Shown here in pieces: positions 1-8,992 of a DNA stretch of 64,000 nucleotides; the first letter of the stretch is position 1; each line of letters opens with the position of its first letter. The notes under the pieces are model-generated. The model worked only from the letters and a program-made list of their open reading frames with translations, was not told where the DNA came from and did no database searches. This DNA comes from Alsobacter soli (GTDB taxonomy: Bacteria; Pseudomonadota; Alphaproteobacteria; Rhizobiales; Beijerinckiaceae). The translations under genes were made by a program, and so were the position numbers. The stretch is taken from the NCBI RefSeq assembly GCF_003004785.1, contig NZ_PVZS01000011.1:1-64000 (forward strand). Direction: 5' to 3'.

Positions 1-1077
1 CTGCACGCGCGCAAGGGCGAGCTCCGGCGCGCGTCCAAGGCGGTCGAGCACGCGTGGACGCACGCGGGCGGGCACCCGGACCTGGCGGCCGCATACCTGG
101 ACGTGCGCCCGGGCGATTCCGCGCGCGACCGCCTGGCCCGCGCCGAGCGCCTGCACGCGCTGCGCCCGCACGATCCCGAGGGCAGGCTCGCGGTCGCGGG
201 CGCGGCCCTGGGCGCGCACGACTACGCGCGCGCGCGCAAGGCGCTCGCGCCCCTGCTCGAGGGCCGCCCGGGCACGCGCGTGTGCCTGCTCATGGCCGAC
301 CTCGAGGAGGCGGACGGGTCCGCGGGCGGCGTGCGCGAGTGGCTCGCCCGCGCCTCGCGCGCCCCGCGCGACCCCGCCTGGATCGCCGACGGCGTCATCG
401 CGGACCGCTGGGCGCCGGTGTCGCCGGTGACGGGACGCCTGGACGCCTTTACGTGGGGAACGCCCGTCGAGCAGATCGAGGCGCCCGCCGAGCCGCCCGC
501 GCGGTCCGCGACGACCGCCCTGCCGTCCTCGGAAGACGTGATGGCGGACGTGGACGAGGCGCCTGCGCCCGTCCTCGAAGCCCCCAGGGAGCAGCTTGTG
601 CAGGAGCCCTCCGCCCCGGCCGCGCCGGTCGCCCCCGCTCCGGAACCAGCGCCGGCCGGCTCCGAGGGGAAGGGGACCGAATCATCCGCCGCCCCGGTGC
701 CTGGGCCGAAAGGCGACGAGCAAGCCGCTCCTGCGCAGGCCGCCCCCACGGCTCCGAAGCCTGAACCCGCCATAGCGGAGGCCTCCGCGGTTCCAGTCGC
801 CGCCCCCGCCCCTCTGGCGGTCCCCGCCGAGGCGCCGGGTCCGGAGCCCAAGGGGCCGGCGTCCGCCCCCGCTCCGACCGTGACGCCCGCCCCGGCTCCC
901 CAGCCCCATGCGCCGTCGCCCGCCGCCGCCGTATCGCCGATGCGGGCCACCGGCGAGGCGCGCCTCCGCAAGCCGGCGCCGGCCGAAGTGGTCTTCCCGC
1001 TCGCCTCCGCCCCTGACGACCCGGGCCCGGATCTCGAGGACCGGCCCCAGCGAAGCGGCGTCCTGTTCCTGCAATGA
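1..1077 (+). CDS. hemY: HemY-like TPR protein, C-terminal part (5' truncated by window edge)
   Basis: The reading frame is open from the first base and ends at TGA 1075-1077, so only the C-terminal 358 residues are visible. Helical Ala/Arg/Leu-rich TPR-like sequence is followed by the family hallmark WIADG-x5-W-P-SPVTG-LDAF-W at about 366-456. After that comes a low-complexity Pro/Ala-rich tail of roughly 200 residues (about 475-1075). HemY-type proteins are inner-membrane TPR proteins found next to hem genes. In alphaproteobacteria the exact role is unproven. The membrane-spanning N-terminus would lie outside the window. Family is fairly sure, function is not. Confidence 0.8.
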   Translation: MHARKGELRRASKAVEHAWTHAGGHPDLAAAYLDVRPGDSARDRLARAERLHALRPHDPEGRLAVAGAALGAHDYARARKALAPLLEGRPGTRVCLLMADLEEADGSAGGVREWLARASRAPRDPAWIADGVIADRWAPVSPVTGRLDAFTWGTPVEQIEAPAEPPARSATTALPSSEDVMADVDEAPAPVLEAPREQLVQEPSAPAAPVAPAPEPAPAGSEGKGTESSAAPVPGPKGDEQAAPAQAAPTAPKPEPAIAEASAVPVAAPAPLAVPAEAPGPEPKGPASAPAPTVTPAPAPQPHAPSPAAAVSPMRATGEARLRKPAPAEVVFPLASAPDDPGPDLEDRPQRSGVLFLQ

Positions 1078-1220
1078 GCCGCCAGGCGCCCTTCCTGGGC
1101 CAGCTCGAAGCCACGGAGTAGGCCTGACCCGAGGCATTCCGCCAGGTCCCGTCTTTATGCGCCAATCGCACGGGGCGGCCTTGCCAAGCCGCCCCGATCC
1201 GTCTAAGACGCTCGCGCGTC

Positions 1221-1296
1221 GCCGCAATAGCTCAGCTGGTAGAGCACCTCATTCGTAATGAGGGGGTCGGGGGTTCGAATCCCTCTTGCGGCACCA
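1221..1296 (+). tRNA. tRNA-Thr (anticodon CGU)
   Basis: A full cloverleaf is visible. The acceptor stem pairs GCCGCAA (1221-1227) with TTGCGGC (1286-1292), followed by discriminator A and an encoded CCA (1294-1296). The D-arm carries AGCTCAGCTGGTAGAGC. The anticodon stem CCTCA/TGAGG encloses the loop TTCGTAA with anticodon CGT at 1254-1256, and the T-arm carries GGTTCGAATCC. It decodes ACG threonine codons, which are common in this high-GC genome. Confidence 0.97.
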
Positions 1297-1383
1297 TCGA
1301 CTCAGCCCTGAAATTTCGCTTGATGTCGGCCGCGTGCGCGGGGCGCCCCTGATCGCCCGCTCGCGCGTGGGCCGGGGCCTTGA

Positions 1384-1893
1384 TCAGCCGACAGTGCTCC
1401 CACCGCTCGCCTCATCGAGCGGAACGGCGAGGCCGACCTTGACCCGGTCCATGGCCACGAAGGTGCGGAAGCGCTTCACGTTGGGGTTGTTGAAGAAGAG
1501 ACGGCGCGTCAGGCTTTCGTAAGCCGCCATGCTCGGAACGACGACGACCAGCACGAAGTCGGCCTCGCCGGTCACGTAATAGCACTGCTGCACCTCGGGG
1601 GCCGCCGCGAAGTCCCGCTTGGCGGCGTCGAGCAGGTCTGCGGTCTCGCTGATCACCTCGACCTCGACGAATATCGTGATCGACTGGCCGACGAGCGCAG
1701 GATCGATCACGGCGACATGCGCCTGGATCACGCCGGCCTCTTCCATGCGCCGGATCCGGCGCTGCACCGCTGGCGCCGAGAGGTGCACGGCCTCCCCGAT
1801 CACCCGTTGCGGCGTGGTCGTGTCCCGCTGCAGGATCGCCAGGATGCCGAGGTCGAAGGAGTCGAGGGTGATCGTGGGTGGACGTCTCGCCAC
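1384..1893 (-). CDS. Lrp/AsnC-family transcriptional regulator
   Basis: The 169-residue protein has the usual Lrp/AsnC size and two-domain layout. An N-terminal helix-turn-helix (about residues 8-60, with SAPAVQRRIRRMEEAGVI as recognition helix) is followed by a ligand-sensing RAM domain (about 65-150, with the typical YYVTGEADFVLVV). No ATG precedes the conserved domain, so the GTG at 1893 is chosen as start. The gene is divergent from the ammonia-lyase gene starting at 1999. The 105-bp gap is the likely shared control region, so this regulator probably responds to an amino acid and controls the neighbouring catabolic genes. That last point is inference. Confidence 0.9.
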   Translation of the reverse strand: MARRPPTITLDSFDLGILAILQRDTTTPQRVIGEAVHLSAPAVQRRIRRMEEAGVIQAHVAVIDPALVGQSITIFVEVEVISETADLLDAAKRDFAAAPEVQQCYYVTGEADFVLVVVVPSMAAYESLTRRLFFNNPNVKRFRTFVAMDRVKVGLAVPLDEASGGSTVG

Positions 1894-1998
1894 GGCGGTC
1901 TCGCACGAAAGAAACTTGCATCCGGAAGCGCCGATAAGAGCGCCTTTCTCGTGAGCGCTGCAATATCGTCTCGCGGCGTCGAACGAAGAGGCCCTCGC

Positions 1999-3219
1999 AT
2001 GCTCCTGGCGAATGCGCATCCTGACTACCGAAAGCCGCTCGACCCGGCGGACGCCGACATGCTCGGCCTCGCGGGCGCGGCCGAGGCCGGACGGTTCCTG
2101 GCCCACCGCGACGACCACGCGCCCACGCCCCTGCACCGTCTTCCAGGCCTCGCCGCCGCGCTGGACGTCGGTGCGATCTGCGTCAAGGACGAGGGCTTCC
2201 GCCTAGGCCTGGGAAGCTTCAAGGCCCTGGGCGGAGCCTATGCGGTCGTCCGGCTTGTGCTCGAGGAAGCCGGGCGGCGCCTGGGGCGGCCGGTGGACTA
2301 CGCAGAGCTTGGCTCGCCCGAAATCCGGTCCATCGCCGCAGGCATGACGTTCGCCTGCGCCACGGACGGCAACCACGGCCGCTCTGTCGCACAGGGCGCG
2401 AGGCTGGTCGGGGCGCGGGCCGCGATCTTCGTGCATGGGGGCGTCAGCCAGGAGCGCGTGGGCGCCATCGCCCGCTTCGGAGCCGAGATGGTCCGGGTCG
2501 ACGGGACCTATGACGATTCCGTCGCCGAGGCCGCGCGGGTCGCCGCGGAGAAGGGCTGGACGATTGTCTCCGACACGTCCTGGCCGGGTTACGAGCGGAT
2601 TCCCGGGCTCGTCATGCAGGGCTACACGGCCATGCTGCGGGAGGCCCTGGGGGCGGTGGCCGAGGTCCCGACGCACGTCTTCGTGCAGGCTGGCGTGGGT
2701 GGCGTTGCGGCGGCCGTGGCCGGGCATCTGGCCGCGCTGTTTGGAGATCGACGCCCCAGCGTCGTCGTGGTCGAGCCCGCACGGGCCGCCTGCATCTACG
2801 CGACCGCGCAGGCGGGACGCCCCGTGAAGGTGGCGCACGGAGAGCCAACCGTCATGGCGATGCTCGAATGCTACGAGCCGTCCCTGATCGCCTGGCGCGT
2901 GCTGTCGCGGGCTGCGGAGGCCTTCATGACCGTCGAGGAGGAGGACGCGGTGGCCATCATGAACCGCCTCGCCCGGCCTGGCGCGGGCGATCCTGCCATC
3001 GTGGCGGGCGAGAGTGGCGGCGTTGGCCTCGCCGGTCTCGTGCGGGCCGCGGCCGATCCAGGCGCGCGGTCGGCGCTCCGGCTGGACAGCGCTTCCCGGG
3101 TGCTGGTCTTCAACACGGAGGGCGCCACCGATCCGCAACTCTACGCGAAGCTGGTCGGACTCTCGCCCCAGGAGGTCCTCGCAAAACCCGCAGGATCTCA
3201 GCCAGGAGTGTTCGCATGA
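1999..3219 (+). CDS. Diaminopropionate ammonia-lyase (PLP enzyme)
   Basis: This 406-residue fold-type II PLP enzyme matches the YgeX/DpaL family, which converts 2,3-diaminopropionate to pyruvate and two ammonia. Visible features are the Schiff-base lysine in GLGSFKALGGAY (K75), the ATDGNHGRSVA phosphate/substrate loop, the GVGGVAAAVAGH glycine-rich loop, and the NTEGATDP C-terminal motif. The start ATG 1999 has an AAGAGG ribosome-binding site seven bases upstream. Its stop overlaps the next gene by four bases (ATGA), so the two are translationally coupled. The divergent Lrp-type gene is the likely regulator. Confidence 0.9.
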   Translation: MLLANAHPDYRKPLDPADADMLGLAGAAEAGRFLAHRDDHAPTPLHRLPGLAAALDVGAICVKDEGFRLGLGSFKALGGAYAVVRLVLEEAGRRLGRPVDYAELGSPEIRSIAAGMTFACATDGNHGRSVAQGARLVGARAAIFVHGGVSQERVGAIARFGAEMVRVDGTYDDSVAEAARVAAEKGWTIVSDTSWPGYERIPGLVMQGYTAMLREALGAVAEVPTHVFVQAGVGGVAAAVAGHLAALFGDRRPSVVVVEPARAACIYATAQAGRPVKVAHGEPTVMAMLECYEPSLIAWRVLSRAAEAFMTVEEEDAVAIMNRLARPGAGDPAIVAGESGGVGLAGLVRAAADPGARSALRLDSASRVLVFNTEGATDPQLYAKLVGLSPQEVLAKPAGSQPGVFA

Positions 3220-4451
3220 GCGTCGGCGTCGTCAATGCGGCCCGTCTTCTTGGCCGGCTTCGCACGCTTGGCGACGTCGGCCGGGACGGGCAAGGCCGTC
3301 TCGTTCGGCTCGCCGGATCCGACGCCGACAAGGCGGGGCGCGACCTGCTGGCGGCCTGGATGCGCGAGGCCGGCCTGGAGGTGGCTGTCGACCGCATCGG
3401 CAACATGTTCGGCGTCTGGCGCGCCGGCGTCGACCCGAAGGCGCCGCCCGTGATGATGGGCTCACACATCGACACGGTGATCGACGCCGGCATCTATGAT
3501 GGCTGCACCGGCGTGCTGGGCGGCCTGGAGGTGATCCAGGCCCTGAAGGAGGGCGGTTTCGCTCCGCGCCGCCCGCTGGCGGTCGCGGCGTTCACGAACG
3601 AGGAAGGTGTCCGCTACGCCCCCGACATGATGGGGTCGCTTGTGACGGCGGGCGGGCTGTCGGTCGAGGACGCTCTCGCCTCCGTCGGCACGGATGGCGC
3701 GATCCTCGGAGCGGAACTGGAGCGGATCGGCTACGCCGGCGCCGAGGAACCAGGCTTCCTGAAGCCCCATGCCTATCTCGAGCTGCATGTCGAGCAGGGG
3801 CCGGTGCTGGAGCGCGAGGGGTTCTCGATCGGGGCGGTCGCCACCCTGCAAGGCATTTCGTGGCAGCGGGTCACCATCGTGGGCGAAGCGAACCACGCCG
3901 GCACGACCCCGATGAGCCTGCGCCGGGACGCCGGGGTCGCCGCAGCCCGCGTGGTGACCTTCCTGAGCGACCGGGCGCGGGCCTCGAACACGCCGACGGT
4001 CGCCACCATCGGATGCATGCGCTTCGAGCCTGACGCCATCAACGTCATTCCCTCCCGCGCCACCTTCACGGTGGACCTGCGCGATCCCGATGAGGCGCGT
4101 CTGCAGGAGGAAGAGGCTGCGCTGGCCGGCTATCTCGACAAGCTGCAGGATTCCGAAGGCGTGGCGATCTCGGTCGAGCGCCTGGCGCGTTTCCAGCCGG
4201 TGACATTCGATTACCGCCTCGTCGCCATGATCGAAACCGCAGCCCGGACGCGCGGCCTCGCGTGCCGGCGAATGACGTCGGGCGCCGGACACGACGCGCA
4301 GATGATCGCCCGTGTCGCCCCGGCCGCCATGATCTTCGTGCCCAGCCTCGGCGGGATCAGTCACAATCCTCGCGAGAACACGCCTGACGCCGACATCATC
4401 GCAGGGGCGTCCATCCTGCTGGACGTCGTCACAAGCCTTGCCTCGGAGTGA
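3216..4451 (+). CDS. Zn-dependent hydantoinase/carbamoylase-family amidase (M20 fold)
   Basis: The 411-residue protein belongs to the M20 amidohydrolase subgroup that hydrolyses N-carbamoyl or ureido groups (N-carbamoyl-amino-acid hydrolase, allantoate amidohydrolase, beta-ureidopropionase). Metal ligands are visible: GSHIDTV (H84), GIYDGCTG (D95), TNEEG (E129/E130), ELHVEQGP (H191) and the late SHNP histidine. The product would be an amine plus CO2 and ammonia. The ATGA overlap with the ammonia-lyase suggests it supplies that enzyme's substrate or acts on a related compound. The exact substrate cannot be read from sequence. Confidence 0.88.
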   Translation: MSVGVVNAARLLGRLRTLGDVGRDGQGRLVRLAGSDADKAGRDLLAAWMREAGLEVAVDRIGNMFGVWRAGVDPKAPPVMMGSHIDTVIDAGIYDGCTGVLGGLEVIQALKEGGFAPRRPLAVAAFTNEEGVRYAPDMMGSLVTAGGLSVEDALASVGTDGAILGAELERIGYAGAEEPGFLKPHAYLELHVEQGPVLEREGFSIGAVATLQGISWQRVTIVGEANHAGTTPMSLRRDAGVAAARVVTFLSDRARASNTPTVATIGCMRFEPDAINVIPSRATFTVDLRDPDEARLQEEEAALAGYLDKLQDSEGVAISVERLARFQPVTFDYRLVAMIETAARTRGLACRRMTSGAGHDAQMIARVAPAAMIFVPSLGGISHNPRENTPDADIIAGASILLDVVTSLASE

Positions 4452-4551
4452 CGGCTGGTTGATGTCATGAATCAGCCGGTCAGTTCATCACACGCGGGCC
4501 CGAGGCAGGCATTTCTCTAAGCCTCACAAGCAGATCCCAGGGAGACCACCG

Positions 4552-5130
4552 ATGTCAGCGAAGGATCAACCTGTCAGCCGCTTCCCGGTCCCGGACCTCG
4601 CCGACATGCCGGCCGACATTCGCCGGCGTATCGAGGCCGTACAGGAGAAGTCGGGGTTCATCCCGAACGTGTTTCTGGTGCTTGCCCATCGTCCGGACGA
4701 GTTCCGCGCATTCTTCGCCTATCACGACGCCCTGATGGACAAGCCCGGCAACCTGACCAAGGCCGAGCGCGAGATGATCGTGGTGGCGACGTCGAACGCG
4801 AACCAGTGCCAGTATTGCGTCGTCGCGCACGGCGCCATCCTGCGCATTCGCGCCAAGGACCCGCTGATCGCCGACCAGGTCGCGGTGAACTACCGCAAGG
4901 CCGACATCACGGACCGGCAGAAGGCCATGCTCGACTTCGCCATGAAGGTGAGCCAGTCGGCGCATCGGGTCGGAGATGCGGATCTCGCGACTCTCCAGGC
5001 GCACGGCTTCGACGAAGAAGACGCCTGGGACATCGCCGCCATTGCGGCCTTCTTCGGCATGTCGAACCGGCTCGCCAATGTGACGAGCATGCGCCCCAAC
5101 CGCGAGTTCTACGCCATGGGGCGCGGCTGA
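4552..5130 (+). CDS. AhpD-like peroxidase-related protein (carboxymuconolactone decarboxylase fold)
   Basis: The 192-residue protein has the AhpD/CMD fold. Its redox motif is CQYCVVAH (C86, C89, H93), the thiol pair plus histidine that AhpD uses for peroxidase/disulfide chemistry. The overall shape matches the uncharacterised 'peroxidase-related enzyme' group. It starts at ATG 4552 behind a GGGAGA ribosome-binding site, 100 bp after the amidase on the same strand, and could be part of the same transcript. The physiological reductant and substrate are unknown. Confidence 0.85.
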   Translation: MSAKDQPVSRFPVPDLADMPADIRRRIEAVQEKSGFIPNVFLVLAHRPDEFRAFFAYHDALMDKPGNLTKAEREMIVVATSNANQCQYCVVAHGAILRIRAKDPLIADQVAVNYRKADITDRQKAMLDFAMKVSQSAHRVGDADLATLQAHGFDEEDAWDIAAIAAFFGMSNRLANVTSMRPNREFYAMGRG

Positions 5131-5242
5131 GAGCCGGGCCGGCTGCTCCCCGCCGACCTCCCGACCACCCGGCGGAGATGCGGTCGCGTGGACAGGCGCG
5201 AGCGGCTGTCGCGCGGGCGTCCAGGATCGGTCTTCGGGTTCG

Positions 5243-6565
5243 TCACAGCACGAGGCTGACCAGCATCGCGGCGGCGGCCGCGCCCATCAGGGCCGTCGCG
5301 ATCCAGCCTGCCGCCAGCAGCTTGCCGCCGATCGCGAACTTGCCCATGGCCCTGGGGCTTCGGGCCACCACCATCATGACCGCCATCACCGGCACGGCCA
5401 CGACGCCGTTGACCACCGCGCTCCAGAACAGCGCCTTGATGGGATCCAGCGGGCTGAAGTCCATGGCCATCCCGACGAGGGTGGAGAAGGCGACGGTCGC
5501 ATAGAACGACCGCGCCTCGAACCACTGCATGGCGAGCCCGGTCTTCCACCTCATAGCCTCTCCGAGCGCATAGGCGGCCGATCCGGCCAGCACCGGGATC
5601 GCGAGGATTCCGGTGCCCACGATGCCGAGCGCGAAGAGCGTCGACGCGTACGGCCCGGCGATGGGGCGCAGCGCTTCCGCGGCCTGGGCTGAGCTCTCGA
5701 TGTTGGTCACGCCGCTGGCGCCCAGGGTTGCGGCGGTCGTGATCATGATCGCCAGGGCGACGAGGTTGGAGAACGCCATGCCCACCACGGTGTCGGTCTC
5801 GATCCGGCGAAAGGCGGCGCGGGCCTGGTGGGGGGCGCGTGTGAGGCGCTGACGGCGCGGGATCTCGCGCACGTCCTCGGCCTCCTGCGCCGCCTGCCAG
5901 AAGAACAGGTAGGGGCTGATCGTGGTGCCCAGCACCGCCACGATGAGGGTGACGTAGTCCTTGCTCCACTGGAATTGCGGAACGACGAGCCGCTTGCCCG
6001 CCTCCGCCCAGTCCACATGGACCATCAACAGCGTCACCACATAGGCGAACAGCGCGGCGCTCAGCCATTTCAGGATCGCCACGTAGCGTGTGTACTGCAT
6101 GAAGACCTGCAGCAGGACCGAAAGCAGGCCGAACCCGAGCAGATAGACCCAGGCAGGGCCGCCTGCGACCTGGCGCACGGCGTCCGCCATGGCGCCGAGA
6201 TCCGCCCCGATGTTGATCGTGTTGGCGATCACCACGGCGAACACGATGCCGCGCAGGAGCCAGGCCGGATAATGGTCGCGCAGGTTCCGGGCGAGCCCGC
6301 GCCCGGTGGTTCGGCCGATGCGGGCGCTGATCATCTGAACCGACACCATGAGCGGCAGCGTCAGCAGCATGACCCAGTTCAGGCCGTACCCGAATTGCGC
6401 TCCAGCTTGAGAATAGGTCGCGATGCCGCTTGGATCGTCGTCGGAGGCGCCCGTGATCAGCCCCGGTCCGAGAACATCCAGGAGCCGTGGCTTGGATGAG
6501 CCAACGACAGGGCTGCGGACTTCGGGGTCTGCCATGTCTGTATTCGCAGTATCGGCCGCGGGCAT
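5243..6565 (-). CDS. NRAMP-family divalent-metal transporter, atypical metal site
   Basis: A 440-residue, roughly 11-TM inner-membrane protein of the SLC11/NRAMP family. ATG 6565 is chosen because GGAGAG lies just upstream; a longer frame further upstream lacks support. The TM1 metal-binding motif, canonically DPGN, reads DDDPSG (residues 42-47). The TM6 motif, canonically MPH, reads SPY (217-219), so the methionine that favours Mn/Fe and the histidine are both lost. The remaining architecture (QAGAQFGYGLNW, TTGRGLARNLR) is typical. The cargo is therefore uncertain; Mg or another hard cation is possible. Confidence 0.85.
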   Translation of the reverse strand: MPAADTANTDMADPEVRSPVVGSSKPRLLDVLGPGLITGASDDDPSGIATYSQAGAQFGYGLNWVMLLTLPLMVSVQMISARIGRTTGRGLARNLRDHYPAWLLRGIVFAVVIANTINIGADLGAMADAVRQVAGGPAWVYLLGFGLLSVLLQVFMQYTRYVAILKWLSAALFAYVVTLLMVHVDWAEAGKRLVVPQFQWSKDYVTLIVAVLGTTISPYLFFWQAAQEAEDVREIPRRQRLTRAPHQARAAFRRIETDTVVGMAFSNLVALAIMITTAATLGASGVTNIESSAQAAEALRPIAGPYASTLFALGIVGTGILAIPVLAGSAAYALGEAMRWKTGLAMQWFEARSFYATVAFSTLVGMAMDFSPLDPIKALFWSAVVNGVVAVPVMAVMMVVARSPRAMGKFAIGGKLLAAGWIATALMGAAAAAMLVSLVL

Positions 6566-6776
6566 TTGAATCTCTCCGTGCGGATACTTCAACGCAGCCG
6601 TTGGATGAACGTTGCCTTCACGGCGCAAACGCATCGGCGCGCCTGTGTCCGGCGCGGATATTTCGGAATTGTAATAAAGCGCTGCGCCACAGGCCTGCAG
6701 ATCTGGACGTGGCAGAGGGAAGCGCCTGCAACCCTGGCGCAGGTTCCTCGTTGCCGGTGGTGGAGCGGGAACCTGC

Positions 6777-7997
6777 ATGGACAAGGCCGTTCACCAGCAG
6801 CAGGCGGTCCGGGACGCGAGCAGCGGCCTTCTGCTCGCGCATGGCCCTGTGCTGGCGCGCCCGAACCGCCTTCGCGTGTGCCTGTTCACGGACAGCCGGG
6901 ACCCTTCCGGGGTCGGTGAACACATGCTGACCCTCGCCGCGTCGCTCCGGGGATCATGCCAGGTCAGCGTCGTGGCGCGCCGCACGCCGGGCGGCCGGCG
7001 CATCCTCAAGAGGGCGAGCGAACTGGGCTGTCGCGTTTTCGCGCTCGAATGGTGGGATCGGCCAGGCGCGTGGTGGAGCCTCGTGCGTTTTCTGAAAGAG
7101 GAGAGCGTCGAGGTCTTCCACACCCATGCCGGCGCCGGCTGGGAGGGGCTGCCCGCGCCCTATGCCTCGAGGGAGGCCGGCACGCCCGTCACGCTCCGAA
7201 CCGAGCACCTCCCCTACATCCTCGCCGAGCCGCGGCATCGCCTCTGGCACGCCGAACTCCTGCCTCACCTGCACGGCCTGGTGTGCGTCTCCGAGGACTC
7301 GCGCGAAAGCTATGTGCGGGAGGGGGTCCCCCCGGGCCTTGTCCACGTCATCCCGAACGGGGTGGCTCCCGCCAGCCCCGTCCGGACCCGCACCGACATG
7401 CGGAAGCGCTTGGGCCTCCCCGGCGACGCGCCGGTGATCCTCACCGTGGCTCGCCTTGCGCCACAGAAGGGCCACGCGGTCCTGCTGCAGGCCGCCCAAG
7501 AGATCCTGGCCGGCAGGCCGGACGCCCGGTTCCTCTGGGCCGGCTCGGGCCCGCTCGCGGGCGAGCTGCGGGACCGCATCGCCGAGGCCGGGCTTTGCGA
7601 CGCCGTCCGCCTCCTCGGCCACCGCCGGGACATTCCGGACCTCATGGCGGCCGCCGACCTTTTCGTGCTGCCCTCCCTGTTCGAAGGACACCCCCTGGTG
7701 GCGCTCGAGGCCATGCAGGCCGGCTTGCCGGTCGTGGCGACCGACGCGCAGGGCACGCGCGAAGCCGTGCAGGACGGCGTCACGGGCCTGCTCGCGCCCC
7801 CTTCGGACCCCTCAGGCCTCGCCCGGGCGGTGGCCGCCGCCTTGGCGGATCCATCCGCCGCCGCTGCCCGCGCGCGGGCCGCTCGAACGGTCTGGGCGGA
7901 GCGCTTCAGCGCAGCGCGGATGGCGGCCGACCACCTCGCCCTCTACCGCGCCGCGATCGCCTCGGCCCGACCCCAGGAAAGCCAATCACAGGAGTGA
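6777..7997 (+). CDS. GT4-type glycosyltransferase
   Basis: A 406-residue GT-B fold retaining glycosyltransferase that transfers a sugar from a nucleotide-sugar donor in the cytoplasm. The N-terminal acceptor half begins around residue 30 (RLRVCLFTDSRDPSGVGEH). The C-terminal donor half has VILTVARLAPQKGH, then FVLPSLFEGHPLVALEAM with the E-x7-E signature. ATG 6777 follows a GGAGCGGG ribosome-binding site. It is the first gene of a compact operon (two bases to the next ORF) with two oxidoreductases and a second glycosyltransferase, which suggests synthesis of an extracellular or lipid-linked glycan. Donor and acceptor are unknown. Confidence 0.88.
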   Translation: MDKAVHQQQAVRDASSGLLLAHGPVLARPNRLRVCLFTDSRDPSGVGEHMLTLAASLRGSCQVSVVARRTPGGRRILKRASELGCRVFALEWWDRPGAWWSLVRFLKEESVEVFHTHAGAGWEGLPAPYASREAGTPVTLRTEHLPYILAEPRHRLWHAELLPHLHGLVCVSEDSRESYVREGVPPGLVHVIPNGVAPASPVRTRTDMRKRLGLPGDAPVILTVARLAPQKGHAVLLQAAQEILAGRPDARFLWAGSGPLAGELRDRIAEAGLCDAVRLLGHRRDIPDLMAAADLFVLPSLFEGHPLVALEAMQAGLPVVATDAQGTREAVQDGVTGLLAPPSDPSGLARAVAAALADPSAAAARARAARTVWAERFSAARMAADHLALYRAAIASARPQESQSQE

Positions 7998-7999
7998 CG

Positions 8000-8992
8000 A
8001 TGGCCCGGATGCGCATCGGATTCATTGGGGCGGGCGGCATCGCCCGCCGGCACATGGCCAACCTGCAGGGCTTTGACGACGTCGCTATCGCGGCAGTCGC
8101 CGATCCTGTGCCCGAAAGGGCGGCCGAGGCGGCGGCGCGGACCGGCGCCCGGCCCTACGCCGATCACCGGGCCATGCTTGAGGCGGAGCAGATCGACGCT
8201 TGCTACGTGTGCCTCCCGCCTTTCGCTCATGGCGCGCCGGAACGCGACCTGGTTGAGCGCGGCGTCCCCTTCTTCGTCGAGAAACCGCTCGCGGCCGCCG
8301 AGGAGCAGGCCGAAGCCATCGGGGCGCTGGTCGCAAGGAGCGGGCTGGTGACCGCAGTCGGGTATCACTGGCGCTACCTGGACACCACGGAAGAGGCTAT
8401 GGAGCTCCTCGCGCGCAAGCCGGCCCGGCTTGTCACGGGATACTGGCTGGACTCCACCCCGCCGCCAGCATGGTGGTCCAGGCAGGACCAGTCCGGCGGG
8501 CAGATGGTGGAGCAGACCACCCACATCTTCGACCTGGCCCGGCTGCTGGTCGGGCCGGTGGACGAGGTGGCCGCCATGGCGGGCCGGACGGGGCGGGACG
8601 CCTACCCGGACTGCGACGTCGACGAGGCGTCCACCGCGGCCCTGCGCTTCGCGTCCGGGGCCGTGGGCTCGATCTCGTCCACCTGCCTGCTCGGCTGGCC
8701 GCACAGGATCGGGCTGAACCTGTTCTGCGACGGCATGGCCATCGAGCTCACCGAGTTCGACCTGATGGTCGATGTCGGCGCAGGCCGCCCGGTCCGGTCC
8801 GCCCAGGGCGACCCTTTCGTACGCGAGGACCGCGACTTTGTTGACGCGGTCGCCGGACGGGCGAACCGCATCCGAGCGCCCTATCTGGACGCGCTCGAAA
8901 CCCACCGGCTCGCCATCGCGGCGGCCCGATCGGCGCGCGACCGCCGCCCCATCCAGCCCCGCCGGGGCCCGCCTGTCGACGGGGCACGCTGA
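8000..8992 (+). CDS. Gfo/Idh/MocA-family NAD(P)-dependent sugar oxidoreductase
   Basis: The 330-residue protein opens with a Rossmann motif (RIGFIGAGGIARRHMANL) and contains the family EKP motif (FFVEKPLAAAEEQA, near residues 93-106). These enzymes oxidise, reduce or epimerise sugars, sugar nucleotides or inositols with NAD(P). ATG 8000 is preceded by AGGAG. Its stop codon overlaps the next start (TGATG at 8990-8994). The coupling to an MDR dehydrogenase mirrors the fused bi-domain oxidoreductases found in exopolysaccharide loci. The substrate is unknown. Confidence 0.87.
   Translation: MARMRIGFIGAGGIARRHMANLQGFDDVAIAAVADPVPERAAEAAARTGARPYADHRAMLEAEQIDACYVCLPPFAHGAPERDLVERGVPFFVEKPLAAAEEQAEAIGALVARSGLVTAVGYHWRYLDTTEEAMELLARKPARLVTGYWLDSTPPPAWWSRQDQSGGQMVEQTTHIFDLARLLVGPVDEVAAMAGRTGRDAYPDCDVDEASTAALRFASGAVGSISSTCLLGWPHRIGLNLFCDGMAIELTEFDLMVDVGAGRPVRSAQGDPFVREDRDFVDAVAGRANRIRAPYLDALETHRLAIAAARSARDRRPIQPRRGPPVDGAR

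Noticed and set aside
1-1077. Foreign origin for the extremely GC-rich first kilobase
   Set aside because: The frame encodes a normal HemY C-terminus; the Ala/Arg/Pro composition explains the GC richness.
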